Of a DNA stretch of 64,000 bases, positions 42,813 to 51,678 are shown piece after piece. A model generated the notes under the pieces. It was not told where the DNA came from. It saw only the letters and a program-made list of their open reading frames with translations, and made no database searches. The stretch is from Acidobacteriota bacterium (GTDB taxonomy: Bacteria > Acidobacteriota > Polarisedimenticolia > J045). The stretch is from NCBI GenBank assembly GCA_030949985.1, contig JAUZRX010000017.1, forward strand, positions 163,782 through 227,781, in the 5' to 3' direction. Position 1 is the first letter of the stretch. The number at the start of each line of letters is the position of its first letter. Position numbers and translations under genes: made by a program.

Positions 42813-44681
42813 TCAGGACTCCTGGATCAGGGCCGAGGCGACGACTTCCACCAGGTCCAGGTTTTCCCGGGTGGCCGGAGAGAGCATCATCATGCATTCG
42901 GGGCAGGAGGTGACCAGCAGCTCGGCACCGGTGTCCGCCACGTGCCGGGCGCGCACCTGGTCGATGCGCGTCTCCACCGATTGCTCCCGCACGAAACCCG
43001 CGTTGCCGCCGCCACAGCACACGGCCCGCGAGCGGTGACGCTCCATCTCGACCAGGTCCAGCCCCGTGGCGTGGATCAACTGGCGAGGCGCTTCGAAGAC
43101 CCCCTCGTAGCGCCCGAGGAAGCAGGGGTCGTGGTAGGTCGCCCGGCGGGCGGCCCCGGCGGCCGGGTCGAGACGCAGACGGCGCTGGTCGACCAGTTCC
43201 CTGAGGAACTGGCTGTGGTGCTGGACGCGGGGCTGGAAGCCCTCGTCGAGCTGAGGGTATTCCCGGGAGAGGGTGTGTACGCAGTGGGGGCAGGGGGCGA
43301 CGATGTGCCGGACGCCGGCGCTGCGGATGGCCTCGATGTTTTCGCCGGCGAGGGTCTGGAACTGCATCTCCTCCCCCTGGCGGCGGCTGTGATGGCCCGA
43401 GCACTTTTCGCTCTCCAGCACGCCCCAGCGCACCCCGGCGGCGTCGAGCACCTTGGCCATGGCCCGCACGGCGCTCTTGGCCTGGGGGTTGTAATTCCAG
43501 ATGCAGCCCATCCAGAGCAGGACCTCGCTGCGGCGGGGCTCGTAGACCGGCAGGCGTTCCTCCTCGAGCAGGCGCCGCCGGTCGGATCGTGGGGCCCCCA
43601 GGGCGTTGCCCGTCCGCTCCACCTCGTTGAGAAACTCGGCGGCCACCATGCCCGTGCCGCTGGCCAGGGCCTGGGCCCGTTTGGCTCCCGTCAGGACTTG
43701 CAGGTGCTCGACCCCCACCGGGCAGATGCTCTCGCAGGCGCCGCAGGAGGTGCACTGCCCCAGGGCGGTCTCGCTGATCACCGGACCGATCACCGGCTGG
43801 CCGTCGTCCCCGGCCGAGATGGCTTGCCGGCCCTGGAGGATGAAGCCCCGCGGATCGAGGGCCTGGCCGGCCAGGGCCGCCGGGCAGTGATCGGTGCAGC
43901 GGCGACACTCGACGCAGGTCAGGAAGTCCATGCGCTGCTTCCAGCTCAGGTCGCCGAGCGTCTCGAGCCCCAGGCTGAAGGCTTCGCCGGATTCCTCGAG
44001 TGCTTCCATGTCCAGGTCGAGGGGCAGGATCTCCGCCAGGCGCTCGGTGCGGAAGAAGACGCAGAAGGGAGCCATGACGATGTGGAAGTGCTTGGAGCGC
44101 AGGATCAGCCCGGGAAAGACCAGGATGCCCAGGGCGTGGGCCCACCAGTTGGCCTTTGCCGCGCTTTCGCCCGGGTCCGTCTGTCCATAGAGGAAGGTGG
44201 CCATCAGCAGGACGATCAGGGCGGCCACCAGGCCGGAGGAATAGGACTTGGGATCGGGGGAGAAGCGGACGAAGACGAAACGGCGCAAGGCCAGGCCCGT
44301 GATGCCCGCGATCACGACCACCGCCCACAGCGAGAGCAGGGCCTTGAATGCGGGAACCGCCGGGCCCAGCAGCGTGTCGAGCAGGTGCAGGCCGAAGGGC
44401 TCGAGGAAGTGGTCCAGGGTTTCGAGACCGAAGAAGAGAAAGCCGCCGAAGACCGCGGCGTGCATCGCTCCCACCACGGGGCGGCCGCCGATCACCCGGC
44501 TTTGCAGCAGCACTTCCTTGAACACCCGGGCCAGGCGGCTTCCGAGGTGGTCCGTGCGGGGCCGATCCGAGTCGCCCTTGCGGATCAGGGCCAGCTTGCC
44601 CCACAGATCGCGGAGGAAAGACGTCGCCGCGATCAGCACCAGCAGGGCGACCAGTACGCTCTCCCAAGTCTGGAATGCCAT
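42813..44681 (-). CDS. Membrane-bound Fe-S oxidoreductase, ETF:(methyl)menaquinone oxidoreductase-like (EMO-like)
   Basis: A 622-residue inner-membrane enzyme. Five or so N-terminal helices (residues about 1-210) resemble a NarI/HdrE-type cytochrome b part, with His residues in HAAVFGG and NWWAHALGILVFPG. Two 4Fe-4S motifs follow (CVECRRCTDHCP, CTSCGACESICP). The C-terminal HdrD-like CCG domains carry CIWNYN, CSGHHS, DPCFLGR, CCGGG and SCPECMMM. This layout is that of enzymes moving electrons from reduced flavoprotein to menaquinone. With the flavoprotein encoded convergently 36 bases away, it supports ETF-linked quinone reduction. It starts with ATG after GAGGAGC. Confidence 0.8.
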   Translation of the reverse strand: MAFQTWESVLVALLVLIAATSFLRDLWGKLALIRKGDSDRPRTDHLGSRLARVFKEVLLQSRVIGGRPVVGAMHAAVFGGFLFFGLETLDHFLEPFGLHLLDTLLGPAVPAFKALLSLWAVVVIAGITGLALRRFVFVRFSPDPKSYSSGLVAALIVLLMATFLYGQTDPGESAAKANWWAHALGILVFPGLILRSKHFHIVMAPFCVFFRTERLAEILPLDLDMEALEESGEAFSLGLETLGDLSWKQRMDFLTCVECRRCTDHCPAALAGQALDPRGFILQGRQAISAGDDGQPVIGPVISETALGQCTSCGACESICPVGVEHLQVLTGAKRAQALASGTGMVAAEFLNEVERTGNALGAPRSDRRRLLEEERLPVYEPRRSEVLLWMGCIWNYNPQAKSAVRAMAKVLDAAGVRWGVLESEKCSGHHSRRQGEEMQFQTLAGENIEAIRSAGVRHIVAPCPHCVHTLSREYPQLDEGFQPRVQHHSQFLRELVDQRRLRLDPAAGAARRATYHDPCFLGRYEGVFEAPRQLIHATGLDLVEMERHRSRAVCCGGGNAGFVREQSVETRIDQVRARHVADTGAELLVTSCPECMMMLSPATRENLDLVEVVASALIQES

Positions 44682-44767
44682 GGCCAGGGATGCTCCTCGA
44701 CCGGGTGGGTCGGCTCGGTCCGGTTGCGGGACCGGTGATCATACCCTGCCCTGACGGCCGGTGCGCG

Positions 44768-45244
44768 TCAGCCGGCGGAGATCTCTCCCCGATGGCGGAG
44801 CTGGCCGAGAAGGCGGTTGAGCGGGTGGGCCCGGTCGAGAAAGCCCAGCGGGGGGCGGCGGCGTAAGCCGAGGCCCTTGCGCAGGCGGACCAGGTCCTTG
44901 TTGTCCGGGGAAAGGGCCAGGCCGCGGCGGATGGCGGCCAGGCTGCGCCGCCGCGATCCCGCCAGCAGCTCCAGTTCCGCCAGGTGGACGAAGGTCTGGG
45001 GCTCCCAGAAGGCCGTCTTGGCCGCCTGGCGCACCCGCTCCAGCCCCTCCGCCGTCTTGCCTTCCACCCGAGCCTGCAGGTAGCCGTACCAGGATTCCAC
45101 GAGGGCGGCCTGGGGTGGGGCGCCGGGGATCTCCTGGACCATGTGCCAGGCGGCCTCGGCCAGGGCCAGGGCTTCCTTGCGCCGGCCGCTGGTCCAGGCC
45201 CGGGTGGCGCGCTGCAGGGTATCGAAACTCGGGTGTTCGGCCAT
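44768..45244 (-). CDS. TPR-like protein of unknown role
   Basis: A 158-residue soluble helical protein with TPR-like repeats (ALALAEAAWHMVQEI, AFWEPQTFVHLAELELLAG, SLAAIRRGLALSPDNKDL). Such repeats mediate protein binding. No catalytic motif is visible. It starts with ATG after GGGAGGAA, and the EMO-like gene follows 86 bases downstream on the same strand, so they may be co-transcribed. An assembly or scaffold role for the Fe-S enzyme is possible but unsupported. Confidence 0.7.
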   Translation of the reverse strand: MAEHPSFDTLQRATRAWTSGRRKEALALAEAAWHMVQEIPGAPPQAALVESWYGYLQARVEGKTAEGLERVRQAAKTAFWEPQTFVHLAELELLAGSRRRSLAAIRRGLALSPDNKDLVRLRKGLGLRRRPPLGFLDRAHPLNRLLGQLRHRGEISAG

Positions 45245-45369
45245 GGATTCCTCCCGACACCCAATCTAGACCTGCGACGGGCCAGGCTCCACGCCTTGTT
45301 TCGCAAGCGTGGTTTCGGAATCGTAAGCCCGGGCCGGCGCTCTGCGGGGATCCCCGACGGGAGCGGGAT

Positions 45370-47283
45370 TCAGCCCTCGGAGCGGAAGATGGCGGGGTTC
45401 TGCTGCACGTCCGCGCCCTCCCGCAGGGCGACGATGCGCTGCTGGATCAGCCGCTCTCCGAGGGGGGTCATCAGCGAGGCGCGAATCGCGTCCCGCTCGT
45501 CGGCCAGCTTGGCCATGTCCGGCTCTTCCCGCCGGGTCACCCGCAGCAGCACGGCAGCCTTCGAGCCTTCCACCGGGCCGGTGATCTCGCCTTCGGGAGC
45601 ATTGAAGGCGGCGCTCTCGACCTGGTCGTCCCGTCCCAAGACGGGCATCTCCGCTCCCCGGATCATGGGCGGATCGATCTTCTGCAGCTCCACCTTCAGT
45701 CGACGGGCCACCCCGGCCAGATCCCCCCCGGATCTCTCGGCGGCCCGACGCAGGGCCTCGATCGCCAGGGCGCGGCCCTTGTCCCGCCGAAAGTCGGCCA
45801 GGATCCGCTCGCGCTGGGACTCGAGGGGCGGCACGTAGTCGTCGACCACGTCCTGGAGGGCCAGGATCACCTCGCCGCGGGGCAGCGAGAGAACCTCGCT
45901 GACCTGCCCGGGTTCGAGCGCGAACAGGGCCTTGACCATCTCCGGCACCGGCCCCATGCCCGGGATCGTGCCGCTGCGGGAGATCACGCCGGTGTCCCGC
46001 AGTTCGAGGCCCTTGGCCTCGGCCGCGCGGCGGAAGGTCTCGAGATCCGTGGCGGCCGCGGCGAACTCCCCGGCGGCTTTTTTCTCGGCTTCCCGCAGCA
46101 GGGGGAAACGCAGTTGGGCGGCGATCTGCTCGCGGACCTCTTCCAGGGGGCGCGTACCCGGCTCGCGCACATCGACGAGCTGGATCACGTGGAAGCCGAA
46201 GGCCGTACGGACCGGGCCTTCGATGGCGCCCTTCTCCATGCCGAAGACGGCGTCGTCGAACTCGGGAACCATCCGCCCCCGGGCGAACCACCCCAGATCG
46301 CCTCCCTGGGCCTTGCTCCCCGGATCGTCGGAGTGGGCCGCGGCCAGGGTCGCGAAGCTCTCCCCGGAGCGGGCCCGGGCGGCCAGGCTTTCCGCCTGGG
46401 CGCGGGCCTTCTCCACGGTGGCTTCGTCGGCGTCCGGCTCGACCTTGATCAGGATGTGGGACGCCCGCCGCTCCTCGGGACGGGTGAAGAGCTGGGGGTT
46501 CTCTTCGTAGTATTTCCGGATCTCTTCGTCGCTGACCGAGACGGTGTCCCCGACGACGCTGTCGTCGAAGAGGAGATAGACCGCCCGCCGCCCCTCGCCC
46601 TGGCTGTACCGGTCACGATGGGCCTCGTACCAGGCGGCCAGCTCTGCGGGGGAGGGGTTGAGATCTTTCTCGTAGCGGGAGTAGTCGAGGGCGACGAAGT
46701 CGAAGCCCACCCGCTCGTGACGACGGCGGTATTCCTTTTCGATTTCCTCGGGCGAGACGTCGATGGAAGCCAGCAGCAGGTTGCGCCATTTGCGAACCAG
46801 CAGTTCCTCCCGCAGGAAGGCCTCGTATTCCGCGGCCGTCTTGTAGGAGGAGATACGCCGCACCCGGCGCTCGTACTCTTCTTTGCCGACGAAGACGCCG
46901 TCTTCGTTCTGAAAGACCGGAGTCGAACGGATCACGCTGGCCAACTCCGCCTGGGAGACGGCCAGGCCCATCCGCTGTGCATCCTGGACCACCAGCCGAC
47001 GCTGGATCAGTTGCTCGGCGACCTGGGCGCGGACGTTGAAGTTTTTCGCGACCTCCTCGTAGCGGGCGCCGAACATCTGCCGGTACTGGCGTTCGAGGCT
47101 CTGGGCCTGGTCGTACCAGAGCTGGGGCGAGATTTCCTCGCCGTTGACAGTGGCGACCCATCGCTGGGTGCGCGGGTCCGCCGGCTGCCACCAGGACACT
47201 CCGAAGAAGAGCACGAAAGAAATGACTACCAGCCAAAGAACCCATTTCAGCCGGCTGAATTTCGACCTGAAGATGTTGAGCAC
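45370..47283 (-). CDS. ppiD: Membrane-anchored peptidyl-prolyl isomerase (PpiD/SurA-like)
   Basis: A 637-residue periplasmic folding factor. One N-terminal TM helix (about 13-31, LKWVLWLVVISFVLFFGVSWW) anchors it. A SurA_N-like region carries WVATVNGEEISPQLWYDQ. A parvulin (PPIC) domain follows at about residues 265-360 (RASHILIKVEPDADEATVE, SDDPGSKAQGGDLGWF, AFGFHVIQLV), and a C-terminal chaperone part ends the protein. It assists folding of secreted and outer-membrane proteins. Length and order match PpiD. It is divergent from the FecR gene. Confidence 0.92.
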   Translation of the reverse strand: MLNIFRSKFSRLKWVLWLVVISFVLFFGVSWWQPADPRTQRWVATVNGEEISPQLWYDQAQSLERQYRQMFGARYEEVAKNFNVRAQVAEQLIQRRLVVQDAQRMGLAVSQAELASVIRSTPVFQNEDGVFVGKEEYERRVRRISSYKTAAEYEAFLREELLVRKWRNLLLASIDVSPEEIEKEYRRRHERVGFDFVALDYSRYEKDLNPSPAELAAWYEAHRDRYSQGEGRRAVYLLFDDSVVGDTVSVSDEEIRKYYEENPQLFTRPEERRASHILIKVEPDADEATVEKARAQAESLAARARSGESFATLAAAHSDDPGSKAQGGDLGWFARGRMVPEFDDAVFGMEKGAIEGPVRTAFGFHVIQLVDVREPGTRPLEEVREQIAAQLRFPLLREAEKKAAGEFAAAATDLETFRRAAEAKGLELRDTGVISRSGTIPGMGPVPEMVKALFALEPGQVSEVLSLPRGEVILALQDVVDDYVPPLESQRERILADFRRDKGRALAIEALRRAAERSGGDLAGVARRLKVELQKIDPPMIRGAEMPVLGRDDQVESAAFNAPEGEITGPVEGSKAAVLLRVTRREEPDMAKLADERDAIRASLMTPLGERLIQQRIVALREGADVQQNPAIFRSEG

Positions 47284-47328
47284 AGTAAGAATCCCCGTTC
47301 CGGCCGGGCGAGCCCTTGGCCGCCGCGA

Positions 47329-47357
47329 AGCCTACCGCACCCCTCGGGCAGCGGCAA
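47329..47357 (-). promoter_or_regulatory. Possible promoter for ppiD
   Basis: On the minus strand TTGCCG (47352-47357) and TAGGCT (47329-47334) with a 17-base spacer, about 45 bases ahead of the ppiD start. The match to consensus is moderate. Confidence 0.35.
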
Positions 47358-47543
47358 CTTGCCTTGATCTGAGCGGATTTGCGCGCCCTGGCCTGCGGAA
47401 CCAAGTTAACTTCGAGGCGCCCGGGACGGGCCCGGGCGCCGGCGGTCCCCGATGCGCCGGCGTGCCGGCGCGCGGCAGGCGTTTTCGCACGATGGGGAAC
47501 GGATCCGGGCCATCGTGTTCGGCGACCCGCGGAGAGGAAGCCC

Positions 47544-48986
47544 ATGACGTCGATTCCCGATCCTGGCCGGGCAACCCCCCGCGTGGCGGTGGATTGGGTC
47601 TACGTACGGACCCGGACGCTGATCGCCCTGGTGCTCGTCGTGCTGGCCGCGGGGGGGGGCGGGGCCTGGTGGTGGTTCGGGCGCGACGGCCTGCCCCTGG
47701 CCCAGCGGGCGGCTCGAGCCGTGGCCGTCGCCGAGGAGGCCGTCGGCCAGGCCCGGGAAAAGGTCTCCGGGGGCGAGTTGCTGACCCGGGCCCAGCGCCA
47801 CCTGGACCTGGCGCGCCGGGCGCTGGTCGACGAGGTGTACGGGGAGGCCCTGACCGAGGCGGGTACGGCGCGGGATCTGGCGGTGCAGATTCTCGGGCCG
47901 GCGGAAGAGGGGGGGCAGCCGGGGGTCCGGATCACCCGCGTGGACGGGGACGTGCGGATCAAGCGGGCCGGGCAGTTCATGTGGGAGTCCGCCAGCGAAC
48001 GGGCACTGCTCGCCATGGGGGACCAGATTCGCACCGGTACCCGTGGCCGGGCCCGGCTCGTCTTCTTCGACGGCACCCTGCTCACCGTCCAGCCGGGCAC
48101 CTTGCTCGAGATCCGGGAACTGTTCCGGGACGAATCCCAGGGGGTGCAGCGGGTTTCCGAGCGTCTCGCCTGGGGCCGGGTTCATGGTTCGACCCACGAA
48201 AGTGAAGGGGTCGACTCGGTGCACGAGGTGTCCACCGCCAGCGCTGCCCTCGAGGCTCGGACCGAGTCTGAATTCCGGGTGGCCCATGACCGTGAGAAGG
48301 GCACCTCCGAGTTCGTGGCTCTCGACGGCGAGGTGAGTCTGCGGGCCGGTGATCAACAGGTCCCGCTCGCCCCCCTGACCCGGGTCTCGATCCAGCAGGG
48401 ACGCATCGTGGACAGCAAGAAGATCCTCGAGCCCCCTCTGCCGAAGAACCCGCCGGATGCGCGGACCTTCCTCGCTCCGCAGAGCCGGCGCATCCAACTC
48501 GACTGGTTCGCCGTCGATGGAGCCGAGAGCTACCGCGTGCAGCTCTCCCGGCACCCGGCTTTCGGCACGATCCTGCAGGAAAAGCAGGTCGTCGAAGCCC
48601 GTTGCGACCTGCCTGCCTTGCCCGAAGGGACCTTTTACTGGCGCATTGCGGCCGTCGACGGCGATGGTGACCCGGGTCGGTGGTCCGATACGCGCAAGTT
48701 TCGGGTGCTCGGCGAGAAGTTCCAGGACCCCGACGACACCCAGCCGCCGCCCCTCGAGGTGTCGGAGATCCTCGTAGTGGGCAGCAACGCGATCATTTCG
48801 GGGCGCTCCGAGCCCGGCGCCCTGGTCTGGATCTCCGGCGAGCGCGTGGATGTGGATGACGACGGTCGCTTCACCTGGGTGATCAAGCTGCACCACGATG
48901 GAGAGAATCGGATCCGCTTCCAGGCCCAGGATGCGGCCGGCAACGAGACGAATCGGGTGGGGTACGCCTACGTCGATGTCTACTGA
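47544..48986 (+). CDS. FecR-domain membrane protein
   Basis: A 480-residue protein with one TM helix (about residues 29-50, LIALVLVVLAAGGGGAWWWF). A helical segment with a QRAARAVAVAEEA region follows, then a FecR domain (about 135-280; GDQIRTGTRGRARLVFFDG and GTLLEIRELF) and a fibronectin-III-like/beta region (RIQLDWFAVDGAESYRVQL, then FYWRIAAVDGDGD). A final Ig-like domain ends AQDAAGNETNRVGYAYVDV. In this branch FecR-domain proteins are often envelope proteins rather than iron regulators; no FecI or TonB receptor gene is near. ATG follows GGAGAGGAAG. The diguanylate cyclase gene starts inside its last 11 bases. Confidence 0.82.
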   Translation: MTSIPDPGRATPRVAVDWVYVRTRTLIALVLVVLAAGGGGAWWWFGRDGLPLAQRAARAVAVAEEAVGQAREKVSGGELLTRAQRHLDLARRALVDEVYGEALTEAGTARDLAVQILGPAEEGGQPGVRITRVDGDVRIKRAGQFMWESASERALLAMGDQIRTGTRGRARLVFFDGTLLTVQPGTLLEIRELFRDESQGVQRVSERLAWGRVHGSTHESEGVDSVHEVSTASAALEARTESEFRVAHDREKGTSEFVALDGEVSLRAGDQQVPLAPLTRVSIQQGRIVDSKKILEPPLPKNPPDARTFLAPQSRRIQLDWFAVDGAESYRVQLSRHPAFGTILQEKQVVEARCDLPALPEGTFYWRIAAVDGDGDPGRWSDTRKFRVLGEKFQDPDDTQPPPLEVSEILVVGSNAIISGRSEPGALVWISGERVDVDDDGRFTWVIKLHHDGENRIRFQAQDAAGNETNRVGYAYVDVY

Positions 48987-50415
48987 AACCACCAGCCGTC
49001 CTCTCGCCGTGCTCCTCAGGGGGCCGGGTCGTGCTTTCGCCGCGCTTTCCCGCGCGGCGGCGCGGCAGGTGGTCCAGGTTCGGCTCTCCGCGGAAGGTGC
49101 CCTGCCTGCGCTGCCCGCCGCGCCTCTCGTCCTGGTGGCCGGAGAACCCACGGCCGACCATCTCCGACGGCTCACGGCTCTCCGGCGGCGCTACCGGGAG
49201 CGGCAGTGGGTCGTCGTGCCCGCGGACGCCTCGGCGGGCCGGCAGTGGACCCGGCGGTCCGCGGACCTGCCCCAGGTCGAAGCTCCCCTGGGCCGGGGGG
49301 TGCTGGCCCTGCTCTCCGGACAGGCTGCCGAGCGGATCCGCCTGCGCCGCGGGGCGGCCCGTGACGCGGGGCGGATCGAACGGCTCGAAGAGCGGCTCGT
49401 CCTGCTTTCCGACACGATCCAGGCCGCCGGTTCGTTGCTCGACCCCTCGATGGTCTCGTCTTACATCATGGAACGGGCCGCCGAGCGGGTGGGGAGCGAG
49501 CGCTGGCGGCTCTATCGCGTCGACGAGGGGGGATCCCTGCTACGCCTCGATGCCTGGCGTGACGACCCCTCGCGGCCGGCTCCGGCTGCGGAGTGCAGCT
49601 TCGACCAGGGCCTGGCTTCCCGGGCCGCCCGCTCCCGGAGAGTTCTCGAATTCCGGCCTCCGGGACCCTGCCCGGCCGGCGAATGGGCCCGGGAGTGGCC
49701 GGGGGAGCTGCCTCACCGGGTCCTGGCCGCGCCTCTTTCGAGCCGGGGGCGGGTGATCGGCGTGGCCGAGTTCGCCGACCCGGCCGAGGGTCGCTTTCTG
49801 CCCTACTCGGTGGAACTGGTGCAGACCCTGATGGAGCCGGCGGCGATCGCCCTGGACAACGCCCAACTCTTCCGCAAGCTCGAGGAGCGGACGGTAACCG
49901 ACGACCTGACAGGGCTCTACAACGCCCGCTTCATGGAGAACTACCTGCGCCGGGAAACCAAGCGGGCTGCCCGCTACGGCCACCCGGTGGCGATGCTCTT
50001 CCTCGATCTGGACGGATTCAAGCAGGTCAACGACATCCATGGTCACATGGCCGGATCCCGGACCCTGGTGGAAGTGGGCCAGGTGCTGCGGGAAAACGTC
50101 AGGGAGATCGACGTGGTGGCCCGCTGGGGGGGCGACGAGTTCACCGTGGTGTTGCCCGAAACCGACGCCGCCGGGGCGCGCGTCATGGCCGACAGAATTT
50201 GCGAGAAGATCCGGCAGAAGGTCTTCCTGAGGGAGATGGACCTGGAGGTGAGGCTCTCGGCGAGCATCGGCGTGGGCTCCTGGCCCGAAAACGGCCCGAC
50301 GGCGGCCACTCTGCTGGCGGCTGCCGATGCAGCCATGTACCACGTGAAGAATTCAGGCAAGGATGGAGTGCACGTGGCCGGTGAAAGCGGGAAAACCGTG
50401 CTCGTCCCCACCTGA
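48976..50415 (+). CDS. GAF-GGDEF diguanylate cyclase
   Basis: A 479-residue c-di-GMP synthase. Residues 1-130 resemble a degenerate receiver-like domain. A GAF domain follows (about 150-310, IMERAAERVGSERWRLYRV, then ALDNAQLFRKLEER). The GGDEF domain has DLDGFKQVND, the intact active-site motif RWGGDEFTVVLPE and an RxxD inhibitory site (REID) exactly five residues before GGDEF. Product inhibition by c-di-GMP is therefore likely. It overlaps the FecR-domain gene by 11 bases, which implies coupled translation, and the mre cluster starts 222 bases downstream, so a link to envelope growth or exopolysaccharide control is plausible. Confidence 0.9.
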   Translation: MSTETTSRPLAVLLRGPGRAFAALSRAAARQVVQVRLSAEGALPALPAAPLVLVAGEPTADHLRRLTALRRRYRERQWVVVPADASAGRQWTRRSADLPQVEAPLGRGVLALLSGQAAERIRLRRGAARDAGRIERLEERLVLLSDTIQAAGSLLDPSMVSSYIMERAAERVGSERWRLYRVDEGGSLLRLDAWRDDPSRPAPAAECSFDQGLASRAARSRRVLEFRPPGPCPAGEWAREWPGELPHRVLAAPLSSRGRVIGVAEFADPAEGRFLPYSVELVQTLMEPAAIALDNAQLFRKLEERTVTDDLTGLYNARFMENYLRRETKRAARYGHPVAMLFLDLDGFKQVNDIHGHMAGSRTLVEVGQVLRENVREIDVVARWGGDEFTVVLPETDAAGARVMADRICEKIRQKVFLREMDLEVRLSASIGVGSWPENGPTAATLLAAADAAMYHVKNSGKDGVHVAGESGKTVLVPT

Positions 50416-50420
50416 TCATG

Positions 50421-50449
50421 TTGTGCCGAAACGTCGCTGCCGCTAGCAT
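50421..50449 (+). promoter_or_regulatory. Possible promoter upstream of mreB
   Basis: TTGTGC (50421-50426), 17 bases and TAGCAT (50444-50449). The match is partial. It lies six bases after the diguanylate cyclase stop and 189 bases ahead of mreB. Confidence 0.35.
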
Positions 50450-50601
50450 TTGTTCGCTGGAGGCCGCGATGTGCCGCTGTATCCGGTCTCTGCTGGCCCG
50501 GGAGCCGGCGCGGTGGCGACCTTCGATGGCGCCCGGGCGCTTCCACCCGATGGGGCAGGACCCGTCCAGGACACTCGCTTGGGCCCGCTAAGGGCTCCTT
50601 T

Positions 50602-50617
50602 CCCCGCCCGGGCGGGG
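50602..50617 (+). other. GC-rich palindrome in mreB leader
   Basis: CCCCGCCCGGGCGGGG is a perfect palindrome that can form a hairpin followed by CTTT, 21 bases before the mreB start codon and just ahead of its ribosome site. It may be a weak terminator of the upstream gene or hide the mreB ribosome site. Confidence 0.4.
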
Positions 50618-50637
50618 CTTTCCGGGGAGGAACCGGG

Positions 50638-51669
50638 TTGGCATTCTGGCCTCGTTCGTTGCTTTCCTTGTTTTCCAACGATCTGGCGATCGATCTCGGC
50701 ACGGCCAACACCATCGTGTTCGCCCGGGGCAAGGGAATCGTCGTCAATGAACCCTCCATCGTCGCCGTCAACCAGAAGACGGGCCGGGTCGAGGCCGTCG
50801 GGCGCGAGGCGAAGGAGATGCTCGGCAGGACGCCGGGCAACATCATGGCCATTCGGCCGATGAAGGACGGCGTGATCGCCGATTTCGAGCACACCGAGAG
50901 GATGCTCGAGTACTTCATTCGCCGGGCCCACAACCGCCGACTGGGCGTCCGGCCCCGGATCGTCATCGGCGTGCCCTCCGAGATCACCCAGGTCGAGAAG
51001 CGGGCGGTGCGTGATTCGGCCTACAAGGCCAAGGCCACCGAGGTCTACCTGGTCGAACAGGCGATGATGGCCGCCATCGGTGCGGGCCTGCCCATCACCG
51101 AGCCCACCGGCAACATGATCATCGACATCGGCGGCGGCACCACGGACATCGCGGTGATCTCCATGGCGGGGATCGTCTACAGCCGCTCCGTACGGGTTGC
51201 CGGCAACGAGATGGACGAGGCGATCATTCAGTACATCCGCAAGAAGCACAATCTCCTGATCGGGGAGCGGACCGCCGAAGAGATCAAGATCAAGATCGGT
51301 TCGGCCTTCCCCCTCGACGAGGAGATGAGCATGGAGATCCGCGGGCGGGACCTGGTCGAAGGGATCCCCAAGACTCTCGCCATCAGCGACGAGGAAATTC
51401 GCGAGGCTCTGGCGGACACCGCTTCCGTGATCGTGGACGCCACCCGCGTGGCCCTCGAGCAGATTCCGCCGGAACTCTCGGCGGACATCGGAGACCGGGG
51501 TATCATCCTCGCGGGAGGCGGGGCGCTGCTGCGTAACCTGGACAAGAGGCTGCGGGAAGAAACCGGGCTGCCGGTCAGCCTGGCCGAGGAACCCCTGGCC
51601 TCGGTGGCCCTGGGCATCGGGCGGATGCTCACCGACTTCGATCTTCTCCGGAAAGTCTGCATCGATTGA
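50638..51669 (+). CDS. mreB: Rod-shape actin homolog MreB
   Basis: Bacterial actin of 343 residues that guides cell elongation. Phosphate-1 motif DLAIDLGTANTIV, phosphate-2 MIIDIGGGTTDIAV and the adenosine motif GIILAGGGALLRNLD are all intact. The length is normal. The start is TTG at 50638 after GGGGAGGAA; the N-terminal FSNDLAIDLG context confirms it. It heads the order mreB-mreC-mreD-mrdA-rodA, the conserved elongasome cluster. Confidence 0.97.
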   Translation: MAFWPRSLLSLFSNDLAIDLGTANTIVFARGKGIVVNEPSIVAVNQKTGRVEAVGREAKEMLGRTPGNIMAIRPMKDGVIADFEHTERMLEYFIRRAHNRRLGVRPRIVIGVPSEITQVEKRAVRDSAYKAKATEVYLVEQAMMAAIGAGLPITEPTGNMIIDIGGGTTDIAVISMAGIVYSRSVRVAGNEMDEAIIQYIRKKHNLLIGERTAEEIKIKIGSAFPLDEEMSMEIRGRDLVEGIPKTLAISDEEIREALADTASVIVDATRVALEQIPPELSADIGDRGIILAGGGALLRNLDKRLREETGLPVSLAEEPLASVALGIGRMLTDFDLLRKVCID

Positions 51670-51678
51670 GCGGCATGT

